From Emticicia sp. C21 (lineage in GTDB: Bacteria > Bacteroidota > Bacteroidia > Cytophagales > Spirosomataceae), in NCBI RefSeq assembly GCF_003418935.1, contig NZ_QVMT01000003.1, positions 558,001-622,000 on the forward strand: a stretch of 64,000 nt of DNA, given 5' to 3'. The notes under the pieces were generated by a model, which made no database searches, was not told the origin of the DNA, and saw only the letters and a list, made by a program, of their open reading frames with translations. The position numbers and the translations under genes were made by a program. Of this stretch, positions 25,920-33,239 are shown in pieces; the first letter of the stretch is position 1; each line of letters begins with the position of its first letter.

Positions 25920-27518
25920 ATGACTAGATACATTCTTTTGTTTTGCCTGCTTGGCTATTTTTTTGCAAACGCACAATCTACTACCATTACACCCGGTAGC
26001 GCCGGTTCGGTGAGTGTACCGAAACTTTCTTACGACCAGATAATGGCTATCCCCAACCCCCAGGCCGGGATGATGGCCTTCGATAGTACTTTTAAATGTT
26101 TAAAGTATTATAATGGCAACAAATGGCTGTGTACTTCGCAGAATGGTAGTGATAATACCGCCGTCGGCTTTGCCTGGAAGAAAGCTGTTTATAATAATGG
26201 TTACGAAAGGGCCAATGCCATAGCGGTTGATAAAAACAATAATGTTTATATATCAGGTAGTGCCGGAAATGAGGCTATGTATGGATATATAGCCAAATTC
26301 TCACCCAATGGTACTTTAATCTGGGAGTATACCGATTATTATTACCATGCAAATCGGGTAAGTGCCATTGCCGTTGATGATAACTTTCAGGTTTATGTCT
26401 TGCTCAATGCAAGTTTCAGATCTAATAATTTAGGTATTTTAAAACTGGATGCCAAAGGGGCTCTGCTCTGGAGAAAAAATGGGTTTGGTGATATAGGCTC
26501 CTACCGTTATGCCGAGAATATCTTCTTTGATACTAATCAGCAGATATATGTAACAGGCAGGTTTACCACGAATTTAACGATAGACTCTTTTACAATCAAT
26601 AGCAATATAGGTTATGAGGGCTTTGTCGTAAAATTATCAAATGATGGGACTGTTCAATGGCTTAAGTCTACTAATAGTGGTCTTGTTTCCAAGGTAGCTT
26701 CTAATGGAGAGAGTTATTTTGCCGGACATTTTACCGGCAGTATTACCATTGCAGGCAATACGCTTAATTCAACAGGCAATGAAGATATTGTTATTGGCAA
26801 GCTGAATAAAGATGGCTCTTTGGCATGGGTTAAAAGAGCAGGCGGCATAGGAACCGACAAAGCCAATACCATTGCTGTCGACAATGCCGGAGACGTATAT
26901 ATAGCAGGGAGTTTCTCGGGCAATGCCTATTTTGATACCACGCCCGTAAATGCTGTTGATGCAGAAGATTTCTACTTGGTAAAGTATCGCTCTGATGGTC
27001 TGTTTCTCTGGCTCAGAAATGGGGGAGGAGCAGGTACGGATAGTGGCATAAAAATAGAACTTTCATCTGCCGGACAACCTATAGTATTGGGTTCTGCCAG
27101 TAGCAATAGTCTTACGTTTTATCCAGGTTTTGTGTTGAGTCCTCCGGTGAGTCCGGGTAATTTCCTGATCAGGTATGATGCCTTTAACGGAAACATCACC
27201 TGGGCCCGGGTGGTTGAGAACGCTTCAGATTTTAAAGTCAATCCGCAGGACGAAATCTATACCTGGCAGAATATAGCTGTAGGTATGGCAGACCCCGGCA
27301 ACTCTAAAGGCTATCAGAACATCCTTACCAAATATCTCTACGATGGCACCTTTGCTTATAGACTGATTAACGGCGGAGCTTTGCAAAATATGGCTTTTGG
27401 CACAAACAAACACTTTTTCTTTATAGGCAATTACTCAGATACCATTCAGGTTGGTGCAAGTACGCTGACATCAACCGATAATCAGGGAGATATGTATATC
27501 AGCCATTGGATGGAATGA
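25920..27518 (+). CDS. secreted SBBP-type beta-propeller protein
   Basis: 532 residues from the ATG at 25920, which opens a clear signal peptide (TRYILLFCLLGYFFANAQ); in-frame codons further upstream encode unlikely sequence. After a short module (YDQIMAIPNPQAGMMAFDSTFKCLKYYNGNKWLC), shared in form with the protein at 35914, come repeated blades of the type AIAVDNAGDVYIAGSFSG / GIGTDKANTIAVD. These match the SBBP (seven-bladed propeller) repeat. No C-terminal sorting domain is evident. The ligand is unknown. Confidence 0.78.
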   Translation: MTRYILLFCLLGYFFANAQSTTITPGSAGSVSVPKLSYDQIMAIPNPQAGMMAFDSTFKCLKYYNGNKWLCTSQNGSDNTAVGFAWKKAVYNNGYERANAIAVDKNNNVYISGSAGNEAMYGYIAKFSPNGTLIWEYTDYYYHANRVSAIAVDDNFQVYVLLNASFRSNNLGILKLDAKGALLWRKNGFGDIGSYRYAENIFFDTNQQIYVTGRFTTNLTIDSFTINSNIGYEGFVVKLSNDGTVQWLKSTNSGLVSKVASNGESYFAGHFTGSITIAGNTLNSTGNEDIVIGKLNKDGSLAWVKRAGGIGTDKANTIAVDNAGDVYIAGSFSGNAYFDTTPVNAVDAEDFYLVKYRSDGLFLWLRNGGGAGTDSGIKIELSSAGQPIVLGSASSNSLTFYPGFVLSPPVSPGNFLIRYDAFNGNITWARVVENASDFKVNPQDEIYTWQNIAVGMADPGNSKGYQNILTKYLYDGTFAYRLINGGALQNMAFGTNKHFFFIGNYSDTIQVGASTLTSTDNQGDMYISHWME

Positions 27519-27721
27519 GCAGTAATTTGATGATATTTGGATAAACCCGGAAAACCCGTTTATGCCAATAAAATAGGCGATGGAGTAGCTGATTGAAATG
27601 TGTGAGGAATTATCCCTCATCCTTCAATAAAATTTTCATCAGATTTCCGCCTCACCCGCTATCCCACTTATTGGACTCTACCGATTTTTCGCGTACTTGA
27701 CTGCCAGTAAACTTTAAGCTT

Positions 27722-28231
27722 ATGAATATACTTCTGAGATTGAAAACCTGGCACTTATTTGTATTATTGATGAGTCCACGGCTCCTGTCACTTTTCTTCC
27801 TCAATAATATCAATTATACTAATTTACTGGCAGGCCTGAATGGGGTTCTCTACTTTGGCTTTTTTATACTCTCGTATGAGTTTCTGCGACAATTCGACAA
27901 AGAGCGAAAACCCATTCAGCGCATTTTCTTCTTTCTCATAAATAGCATTTTTGCCTGCATATTTGTAGCTATGGCCTTAAACGGCTATTCCCTCGATTTC
28001 CTTGAAACTGTGCTCCTATTACCCATATTTATCACGTTTATGGGGCATGTTTTGTATGTGTTAGCCAAAAAGCAGAATAAGGCTGAGAAGTTATATAACC
28101 TCAGTTCTCAGGCAGTATTTCTTTATATGCTATTATACCTTTTACTACCCCTTGGCATCTGGATTATTGTGCCGCAGTTCAAAAAATTAAAGACAACACA
28201 GCTGTCAAACTCCTATTTCCCTAAAACATAA
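27722..28231 (+). CDS. polytopic membrane protein, unknown function
   Basis: 169 residues with four predicted membrane helices (~10-27, 35-51, 68-108 in two spans, 133-150). No motif is recognised. Its 3' end overlaps the convergent nucleotidyltransferase gene by 19 bp. The upstream 200 bp gap shows no strong structure. Confidence 0.65.
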   Translation: MNILLRLKTWHLFVLLMSPRLLSLFFLNNINYTNLLAGLNGVLYFGFFILSYEFLRQFDKERKPIQRIFFFLINSIFACIFVAMALNGYSLDFLETVLLLPIFITFMGHVLYVLAKKQNKAEKLYNLSSQAVFLYMLLYLLLPLGIWIIVPQFKKLKTTQLSNSYFPKT

Positions 28232-29088
28232 ACAGGCTTGTAAACTCCATCTGCCAACCCCACCACCTCAGCAAAAAGCGATTGCAGCAAGGCCAGATGA
28301 TTAGGCAGATTGGCTCTATCTATACACAATACCTGCTCGGTCTTCTCTCTCAGATTGGCCGGGATTTTCGAAGTTTCTTCCAGAATATCAATGACACGTT
28401 TATCGCTCATCGGATAAATCTCATTAATAGCAAAGAGTGTCATCGTCAGGTTCTTCATGGCTCTTGCCAGACTTCCTGCCAGATTATACACATCGTTCTT
28501 TTCAACATAACCCACTATATGCATAATCGTAAACTCAGTCGACCACAGTGATTGCTGAATGATAGCCTGTTTTAATTTAGGCGGATATACCCGTATATGC
28601 TCTTTCAGATGATTGATAATTCCCTCAGGGTCATATAAAGCAATACAAATTTCAGTTTCAGCCAGATAATAAACAGAGGCAAAGCCATAGGGTGGTTGTT
28701 GCTCATAGTGATTCTCCCAGATACCCTTCTGTGCCTTTTCGATAGTGCCATGTATCTGGTCGATGTTTTTATAGAGGAAGTCCACCTTGCCACTGGCTGT
28801 ATTAATCCACGCCCCACCATTCACCCACGGCCCCCACTCATAAAAGCCCGTTACTACCGGACTGCCATCTATTGCATATTTATGCGCTATTTCCTTCACC
28901 GAATCAATCGAAAACGGAGTGGCATCGGTATAATAGATGCCTACGTCTAAATCTGATTGTTCGGTGGCTCTGCCTGTGGCATACGAGCCACCCAATACAA
29001 TGGCTTTTACGTTTGGCAATGCCTGTAAGTCGTTTACGATGGCGTCTAAGGTCAGCTGTTTTTCGTGAGGGAGTGTCATTTCTTTCAT
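28213..29088 (-). CDS. nucleotidyltransferase-domain protein
   Basis: 291 residues. The polymerase-beta-type motif is at ~33-53: GGSYATGRATEQSDLDVGIYY, with G-S and the metal-binding D-x-D. A helical C-terminal half follows, as in aminoglycoside and MNT-like nucleotidyltransferases. Substrates of this group range from antibiotics to tRNA or proteins (as in HEPN-MNT modules). No HEPN partner is adjacent, so it is probably not a toxin-antitoxin antitoxin; a metabolic or resistance role is equally open. A minus-strand TACCTTTG box at 29106-29113 lies just upstream. Confidence 0.8.
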   Translation of the reverse strand: MKEMTLPHEKQLTLDAIVNDLQALPNVKAIVLGGSYATGRATEQSDLDVGIYYTDATPFSIDSVKEIAHKYAIDGSPVVTGFYEWGPWVNGGAWINTASGKVDFLYKNIDQIHGTIEKAQKGIWENHYEQQPPYGFASVYYLAETEICIALYDPEGIINHLKEHIRVYPPKLKQAIIQQSLWSTEFTIMHIVGYVEKNDVYNLAGSLARAMKNLTMTLFAINEIYPMSDKRVIDILEETSKIPANLREKTEQVLCIDRANLPNHLALLQSLFAEVVGLADGVYKPVYVLGK

Positions 29089-29105
29089 GTATGTAAATCC
29101 GGGCG

Positions 29106-29113
29106 CAAAGGTA
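29106..29113 (-). promoter_or_regulatory. -7 box for the nucleotidyltransferase gene
   Basis: The complement reads TACCTTTG, the Bacteroidota -7 consensus, 18 bp before the ATG. Confidence 0.45.
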
Positions 29114-29319
29114 ACGGTTTTGTCAGATTGGTGGTTTTATCACAGGGGCTTTGTTGCTTTAATTCTTTTAAACGGCAAAAGATAGGTGTGTACTAACAAG
29201 CTTTGTGTATTAAAGTTTTGAACAGATTACATATATAAAATAAACCTAAACGCAAAGCAACAACCAGATTGCCAAACCTCCCGTTTTCTGCCTATATTGC
29301 GCCGTTTTATTACTAACCT

Positions 29320-30507
29320 ATGCACGAGAGGCGTTTTTATCTGATTATTATTCTGGGCTTACTTTCGGCCATCGGGGCTTTTTCTATCGATACCTATATT
29401 GCAGGCTTCCCTGCTATTGCCGCCGATTTCCATGTACCCATTGATACCGTTTCTTATTCTATCTCCAGTTTCTTTCTGGGCATTTGTATCGGACAAATGA
29501 TTTGCGGCCCACTGCTCGACCGCTTCGGCCGACGCATCCCGCTGCTCATAGGCTTGTTTCTTTATACCATTGCCTCGGTAGGCTGCGCTATCTCAAACTC
29601 TATCGAAATGCTCATTGTGGTGCGGTTCTTTCAGGCATTGGGTGGATGCGTAGGCATTGTAGCCCCCAGAGCCATTGTGAGGGACATTTTCCCGTTGACC
29701 GAAATCGCCAAAATATTCTCTCTGCTGGTACTGGTTTTAGGCGTTTCGCCTATTATTGCGCCCACCATTGGTAGTTATCTCATTATTGCCTTTGGCTGGC
29801 ATTCAGTGTTCTGGCTACAAGTTATTATCGGACTATCCCTGCTCATTACTGTTTATTTTTTCCTGCCCGAAAGTCGCCCCGGCGATGCTTCTATGTCTTT
29901 GCACCCCAAGGTAGTGAGTGCCAATTTTTTCAGAATATTCACCAATGCTCAATTTATTACCTATGCCCTTTGTGGGGCGGTGGTATCATCGGGCGTCTAT
30001 GCCTATCTGGCAGGTTCGTCGGCTGTTTTCATGAAAATCTACGGTGTAAACGAGCAAGAATATGGCTATATCTTTGGCATGACAGCAGCCGGACTCATCG
30101 GAAGCAGTCAGCTGAATACCCTGGCACTCCGCAAACAAAGTAGTATCAGCATCATTCAGCGGGTCTTACCCATTCAGGCCATCTTCGGTATCATTTTAGT
30201 CGGCTTGAGCCTGCTCAATTTGCATACATTCTATACTATGCTATCAATCGTATTGGTTTTTGTTAGTTGTCAGGGTTTCATTCATCCCAATACCTCGGCA
30301 CTCTCATTAACCCCATTCAGCAAAGATGCCGGAAGTGCCTCGGCGCTCATGGGCGCCATCCAGATGAGTTTTGGCGCTTTAGCCACCGCCTTAGTAGGCT
30401 GGTTTGGCGATGGTACCACTCTGCCACTAACCACCATCATGGCCTGTTGCCCGTTGGTTGGTTTGCTTATTTTTGGGATGGGGAGGTTGGTTGGGAGGGA
30501 AGAGTAA
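29320..30507 (+). CDS. MFS multidrug efflux transporter (Bcr/CflA type)
   Basis: 395 residues and about 12 membrane helices. The MFS motif A is at ~67-76 (GPLLDRFGRRIPLL), and the family's first helix with D24 (IGAFSIDTYIAGFPAI) is typical of Bcr/CflA drug:proton antiporters. Motif C-like GVSPIIAPTIGSYL lies at ~141-154. It would export drugs or metabolites such as bicyclomycin or cysteine across the inner membrane. It is monocistronic with a strong terminator. Confidence 0.92.
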   Translation: MHERRFYLIIILGLLSAIGAFSIDTYIAGFPAIAADFHVPIDTVSYSISSFFLGICIGQMICGPLLDRFGRRIPLLIGLFLYTIASVGCAISNSIEMLIVVRFFQALGGCVGIVAPRAIVRDIFPLTEIAKIFSLLVLVLGVSPIIAPTIGSYLIIAFGWHSVFWLQVIIGLSLLITVYFFLPESRPGDASMSLHPKVVSANFFRIFTNAQFITYALCGAVVSSGVYAYLAGSSAVFMKIYGVNEQEYGYIFGMTAAGLIGSSQLNTLALRKQSSISIIQRVLPIQAIFGIILVGLSLLNLHTFYTMLSIVLVFVSCQGFIHPNTSALSLTPFSKDAGSASALMGAIQMSFGALATALVGWFGDGTTLPLTTIMACCPLVGLLIFGMGRLVGREE

Positions 30508-30549
30508 AGGATTATGTATGTCGGGTAATAGGTACTATGGCCAGTGCCG

Positions 30550-30600
30550 AACATAAGAAAAAGGATAGCTTTACCAGAAAGCTATCCTTTTTCTTATGTT
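30550..30600. terminator. long bidirectional terminator
   Basis: A perfect 23-base stem with a five-base loop (ACCAG) carries T-rich ends on both strands. It separates the transporter from the convergent small-protein cluster. Confidence 0.88.
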
Positions 30601-30642
30601 AATAAAAGTTTTTCCGTATGTCTATAGATTATACCAGAAAGA

Positions 30643-30780
30643 CTATCTCTTAAGTCTTGGAATGGGAGTTGGCATTTCTAAAGCCTTTCTTTGAGTATCC
30701 AGCTTGTAGGCAGATAATACTTTTATCTTATCTACTGATGCCGTTTTTTTCTGGTTTTTACCCTGTTTATCTTTACTCAT
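30643..30780 (-). CDS. small basic protein, 45 residues
   Basis: An ATG-to-TAG frame encodes MSKDKQGKNQKKTAS... ending PIPRLKR. It is Lys/Arg-rich with no membrane segment. It lies 80 bp downstream of the CsbD gene on the same strand and ends at the long terminator, so it probably belongs to that transcript. I recognise no domain; small basic proteins of this style are seen near stress genes in Bacteroidota. Coding status rests on context and the clean frame. Confidence 0.5.
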   Translation of the reverse strand: MSKDKQGKNQKKTASVDKIKVLSAYKLDTQRKALEMPTPIPRLKR

Positions 30781-30860
30781 GTTCTTATTTGATTAAAAGT
30801 TGTTGTTAATACTTATTATATACCGGGAGCACAATCACTTCCTTGATAGGATGGGTGTGT

Positions 30861-31067
30861 TCAGGCTTTTGCTTGTTTTTGGTTAATCGCATCAAAAACC
30901 ATGATTAATTCTTCTTTATTTTTTCCAAGAATCAATTGAAGTCTTTCAAGCATTTCATCTTTATGGCCTTCTCTGAAAAATAAATCATCTTCTGTGAGTA
31001 CCGAAAACTTCTTTAAAAGTTTCGATTTCTGAACCTTCCATTCTTCTTTTAATTGTTCTCTATTCAT
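30861..31067 (-). CDS. CsbD-family general stress protein
   Basis: 68 residues from MNREQLKEEWKVQKSKLLKKF, the normal CsbD start; the frame is open 42 codons further upstream, but those residues do not look like protein and would overlap the operator at 31134. The K-G/W-K repeat and the EGHKDEMLERLQ segment fit CsbD, a small helical protein induced by stress through alternative regulators in Bacillus. Its molecular function is unknown. It is expressed from an operator-bearing promoter region shared with the secreted protein at 31909. Confidence 0.75.
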   Translation of the reverse strand: MNREQLKEEWKVQKSKLLKKFSVLTEDDLFFREGHKDEMLERLQLILGKNKEELIMVFDAINQKQAKA

Positions 31068-31133
31068 TTTTTTATGATTATGGCAAATAAATTTTTGCCC
31101 CATAAAGTTGACTTGTTTTATATTGGTATATGT

Positions 31134-31170
31134 TATACAATTGTCTTTAATAATTACATAATTCACACAT
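31134..31170 (-). promoter_or_regulatory. operator-like direct repeat upstream of the CsbD gene
   Basis: TTATACAATTG at 31134 and TTACATAATTC at 31154 are half-sites 20 bp apart, the second followed by ACACAT. The same arrangement occurs at 31402 and 32418. Its edge is 67 bp from the CsbD ATG, matching the 69 bp at the other gene. Confidence 0.55.
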
Positions 31171-31203
31171 AAAAAAGACATCGAAACCCGCATTGACTTT
31201 ATC

Positions 31204-31237
31204 TACAAAAAAGCCACCTAAAAGTAAGATGGCTTTT
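31204..31237 (-). terminator. intrinsic terminator of an orphan minus-strand unit
   Basis: In the minus direction AAAGCCATCT / AGGTGGCTTT (ten pairs counting G-U wobbles) runs into TTTTTT. The only promoter-like signal feeding it from nearby is the operator at 31402. Confidence 0.7.
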
Positions 31238-31397
31238 GGAATCAACAAATATGGATAACCTATACAATGATAATATTTGCTTGAAAGATATGGACACGGG
31301 TACATACAAATAGCATTCTACTTGCTGTATTTAATACTTTTAATTTACTTATTGGGTTACTTTAATCAATTACAAAGTTCCTTTTTTTGAACCCTGT
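31238..31397 (-). ncRNA. candidate small RNA
   Basis: This ~160 bp stretch lies between an operator-like site (31402-31440) and an intrinsic terminator (31204-31237), yet holds no reading frame longer than 18 codons. The layout of operator, spacer and terminator suggests a short untranslated RNA or a decayed gene belonging to the same regulon as CsbD. No known RNA family is recognised, and the ends are guesses. Confidence 0.35.
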
Positions 31398-31401
31398 AGT
31401 A

Positions 31402-31440
31402 TTATATAATTCTGAACAATAGTTGCATGATTCACACATT
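31402..31440 (-). promoter_or_regulatory. operator-like direct repeat, orphan unit
   Basis: Half-sites TTATATAATTC (31402-31412) and TTGCATGATTC (31423-31433) are 21 bp apart, and the second is followed by ACACATT as at the two other sites. Confidence 0.5.
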
Positions 31441-31479
31441 GTCTGGTTGTACCTAGTGTATAAAGATGAAGAAACAGAT

Positions 31480-31512
31480 AAAAAAAGTACCATCTAAATT
31501 TTAGATGGTATT
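31480..31512 (-). terminator. intrinsic terminator downstream of the 46-residue protein
   Basis: In the minus direction the stem TACCATCTAAA / TTTAGATGGTA is followed by CTTTTTTTATC. It ends the transcript carrying 31909-32349 and 31737-31877. Confidence 0.75.
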
Positions 31513-31736
31513 TGGACAAATTTAACCAACATTCTTGAAAAAAGCACTTCAGACTTTGGCTGAAATAGCTTAATATTTTATCTTTTGTTAAAACAGGTAC
31601 CTGATTGTCAGGAAAGGTATTTTATACAAAAGGCCGTTAATAAAATAGAACAGGTTTGTTATGCATAGCATCGTTTAATTCAATAAAGCGATACGTAATT
31701 TTAACAGAACCTGTCTATTTATCAGGGCAGGTTTGT

Positions 31737-31877
31737 TTATATCTTCTTTTTGTTTGAGTCATACTTGCTTGCGCCTCCTGCATTTATCTGCATAATAAAG
31801 CCGCTTGCTATCTTCCCGACGGCAACCCCTGCTATTATACTTAATATGATTTTTATTGAGTTCATCATTAATTCCAT
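31737..31877 (-). CDS. small membrane protein, 46 residues
   Basis: ATG-to-TAA frame with one hydrophobic glycine-containing helix (SIKIILSIIAGVAVGKIASGFIMQI) and a polar, Lys-rich C-terminus. The start may be either the first or the fifth codon (both ATG). It follows the secreted-protein gene by 31 bp on the same strand, consistent with cotranscription. It resembles small stress-induced membrane peptides in size and form, but no family is recognised. Between it and the terminator at 31480 there are about 220 bp without a frame. Confidence 0.5.
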   Translation of the reverse strand: MELMMNSIKIILSIIAGVAVGKIASGFIMQINAGGASKYDSNKKKI

Positions 31878-31908
31878 GGTTTTCTATATTTCTGATTTTT
31901 AAATAATG

Positions 31909-32349
31909 CTAAATTCGCTGTGTAGTCAATACAATCTGAGAACTTGGATATTGTACACTGGCGTTGTACTCGGTAGTAATAAATACTTTGATGGGTTTAA
32001 ATGGCGAGACAGTTTCTAAAGACGGTTTTACTTTTTTTGAAAAAAAGCCAGTTGAACCATTAATCTCCCCTATGTTTTTGATAATGGTTTGTTCGGTAAT
32101 TATCCACACTACGTAGACTTGCTTGGCAGGTATCAGCTTTTTGGCTTCTGCCAGGTCTGCCACCTTTACCGCTATTATATAATTCTTGTTGTGGTCTGGT
32201 TTTATATCTACATAACCTGTTGCCAACGGAACCACCGTTGATAGTAAGAAATCAGCCCTTTGAGCATAAGTAACCGAAGAAAAGACTAAGGCAAGAAAAA
32301 CAACTAGGGAGATACTCCCGGCTTTGTTTTTTAGTTCTGTAGATCCCAT
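31909..32349 (-). CDS. secreted protein of unknown function
   Basis: 146 residues with a signal peptide (cleaved near VTYAQ, residue ~29). The mature part is one beta-rich domain with VYVVWIITEQ, NIGEINGSTGFF and a C-terminal YPSSQIVLTT. This strand pattern resembles the periplasmic domain of RskA-type anti-sigma factors (Y-x-x-W-L, ..., P-x-x-x-x-V-L), but no membrane-spanning anti-sigma part exists, so that is only a fold suggestion. It has its own operator-bearing promoter region. Confidence 0.68.
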   Translation of the reverse strand: MGSTELKNKAGSISLVVFLALVFSSVTYAQRADFLLSTVVPLATGYVDIKPDHNKNYIIAVKVADLAEAKKLIPAKQVYVVWIITEQTIIKNIGEINGSTGFFSKKVKPSLETVSPFKPIKVFITTEYNASVQYPSSQIVLTTQRI

Positions 32350-32417
32350 GAAATGTTAGTTCAGTTTATAACTGAATTGATAAGATACAAAGGTGAGGCT
32401 CTTTTGGCTGCAAAGTA

Positions 32418-32456
32418 TTACACAACTCTATAAAAGTATTACATAATTCACACATT
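32418..32456 (-). promoter_or_regulatory. operator-like direct repeat upstream of the secreted protein
   Basis: Half-sites TTACACAACTC (32418-32428) and TTACATAATTC (32439-32449) are 21 bp apart, and ACACATT follows the second. This is two helical turns, as AraC-type proteins prefer. An AraC-type regulator is encoded immediately next to it. Confidence 0.58.
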
Positions 32457-33008
32457 CTCGAGTGGTGTTCGCTTCTTGTGTTTAAGCGATTTAAAAAAGG
32501 AGGGGGTTAGTCCGGTTATCTTCTTAAACTGATTAGAAAGGTGCGCTACACTACTATAATTAAGCTTATATGATATTTCAGTCAGGTTTAATTCGTCATA
32601 AATCATGAGCTCTTTTACCCGTTCGATTTTATGAATAATAATAAAATGCTCAATAGTAGTGCCTGTAGTTTCCGAAAACAGATTGGCCAGATAGGTATAA
32701 TCGTATTGCAGTTTTTCACTGAGATAATCAGAGTTTTTTACTTTCGGTAGTTCATCTTCATAATGAACCATTTCTATAATCACATTCTTTATTCTTTCTA
32801 TCAATATAGCTTTTTTGTCGTCCATCAGTTCTAGCCCCGATTTTAACAAATTAGCCTTTAATTGTTTAAGCTGAGCCGCTGTAATACTATCTTTTACTTC
32901 AACCTCGCCTAACTCTATAACCCCGTAGATGAGCCCAAGTTTTTCGAGTTCAGCCTTTAACAGCATTTTGCACCGGATGCTCACCATGTATTTAATATAG
33001 AGTCTCAT
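32448..33008 (-). CDS. AraC-type transcriptional regulator (HTH-only with N-terminal helical part)
   Basis: 186 residues. The C-terminal ~95 residues form the AraC double HTH (YLANLFSETTGTTIEHFIIIHKIERVKELMIYDELNLTEISYKLNYSSVAHLSNQFKKITGLTPSFF). The N-terminal ~90 residues (MRLYIKYMVSIRCKM, then ELGEVEVKDSITAAQ) have no cupin; this N-terminal form is widespread in Bacteroidota. Three similar direct-repeat sites within 1.4 kb downstream suggest it controls the neighbouring small stress genes. No copy of the motif was seen upstream of the regulator gene itself. Confidence 0.87.
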   Translation of the reverse strand: MRLYIKYMVSIRCKMLLKAELEKLGLIYGVIELGEVEVKDSITAAQLKQLKANLLKSGLELMDDKKAILIERIKNVIIEMVHYEDELPKVKNSDYLSEKLQYDYTYLANLFSETTGTTIEHFIIIHKIERVKELMIYDELNLTEISYKLNYSSVAHLSNQFKKITGLTPSFFKSLKHKKRTPLENV

Positions 33009-33180
33009 CTAATGAAGGTACGGAGAATTGGATAAGAAAACTAATATAAATGTAATAGATATTCCAGAGAATGGAAGGTCACACCATAAACTCAATACCC
33101 AGAATCAGGCATTAACTTTTATTATACCTATACAATAAATTAAAGAACTAGATTCTTAAAATGCTTCCTTAAGCACCTAA

Positions 33181-33235
33181 CCGTGCCACACGCCAACCGC
33201 GAACAGGACGCGGCCGTCGCTACGGTTCGCGCCAC
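33181..33235. repeat. probable REP-like GC element abutting the terminase gene
   Basis: GC-rich sequence with CGTGCCAC, CGCGAAC / GTTCGCG and GCGCCAC lies within 5 bp of the terminase stop codon. It is less regular than copies at 16432 and 25323. Confidence 0.4.
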
Positions 33236-33239
33236 AAGT

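Noticed and set aside
28213-29088. HEPN-MNT toxin-antitoxin module
   Set aside because: The nucleotidyltransferase is 291 residues, much longer than MNT antitoxins (~100-150), and no HEPN gene adjoins it.
31068-31193. Longer N-terminus for the CsbD protein
   Set aside because: It would run through the operator-like repeats, and CsbD proteins start at the MNREQLK-type position.
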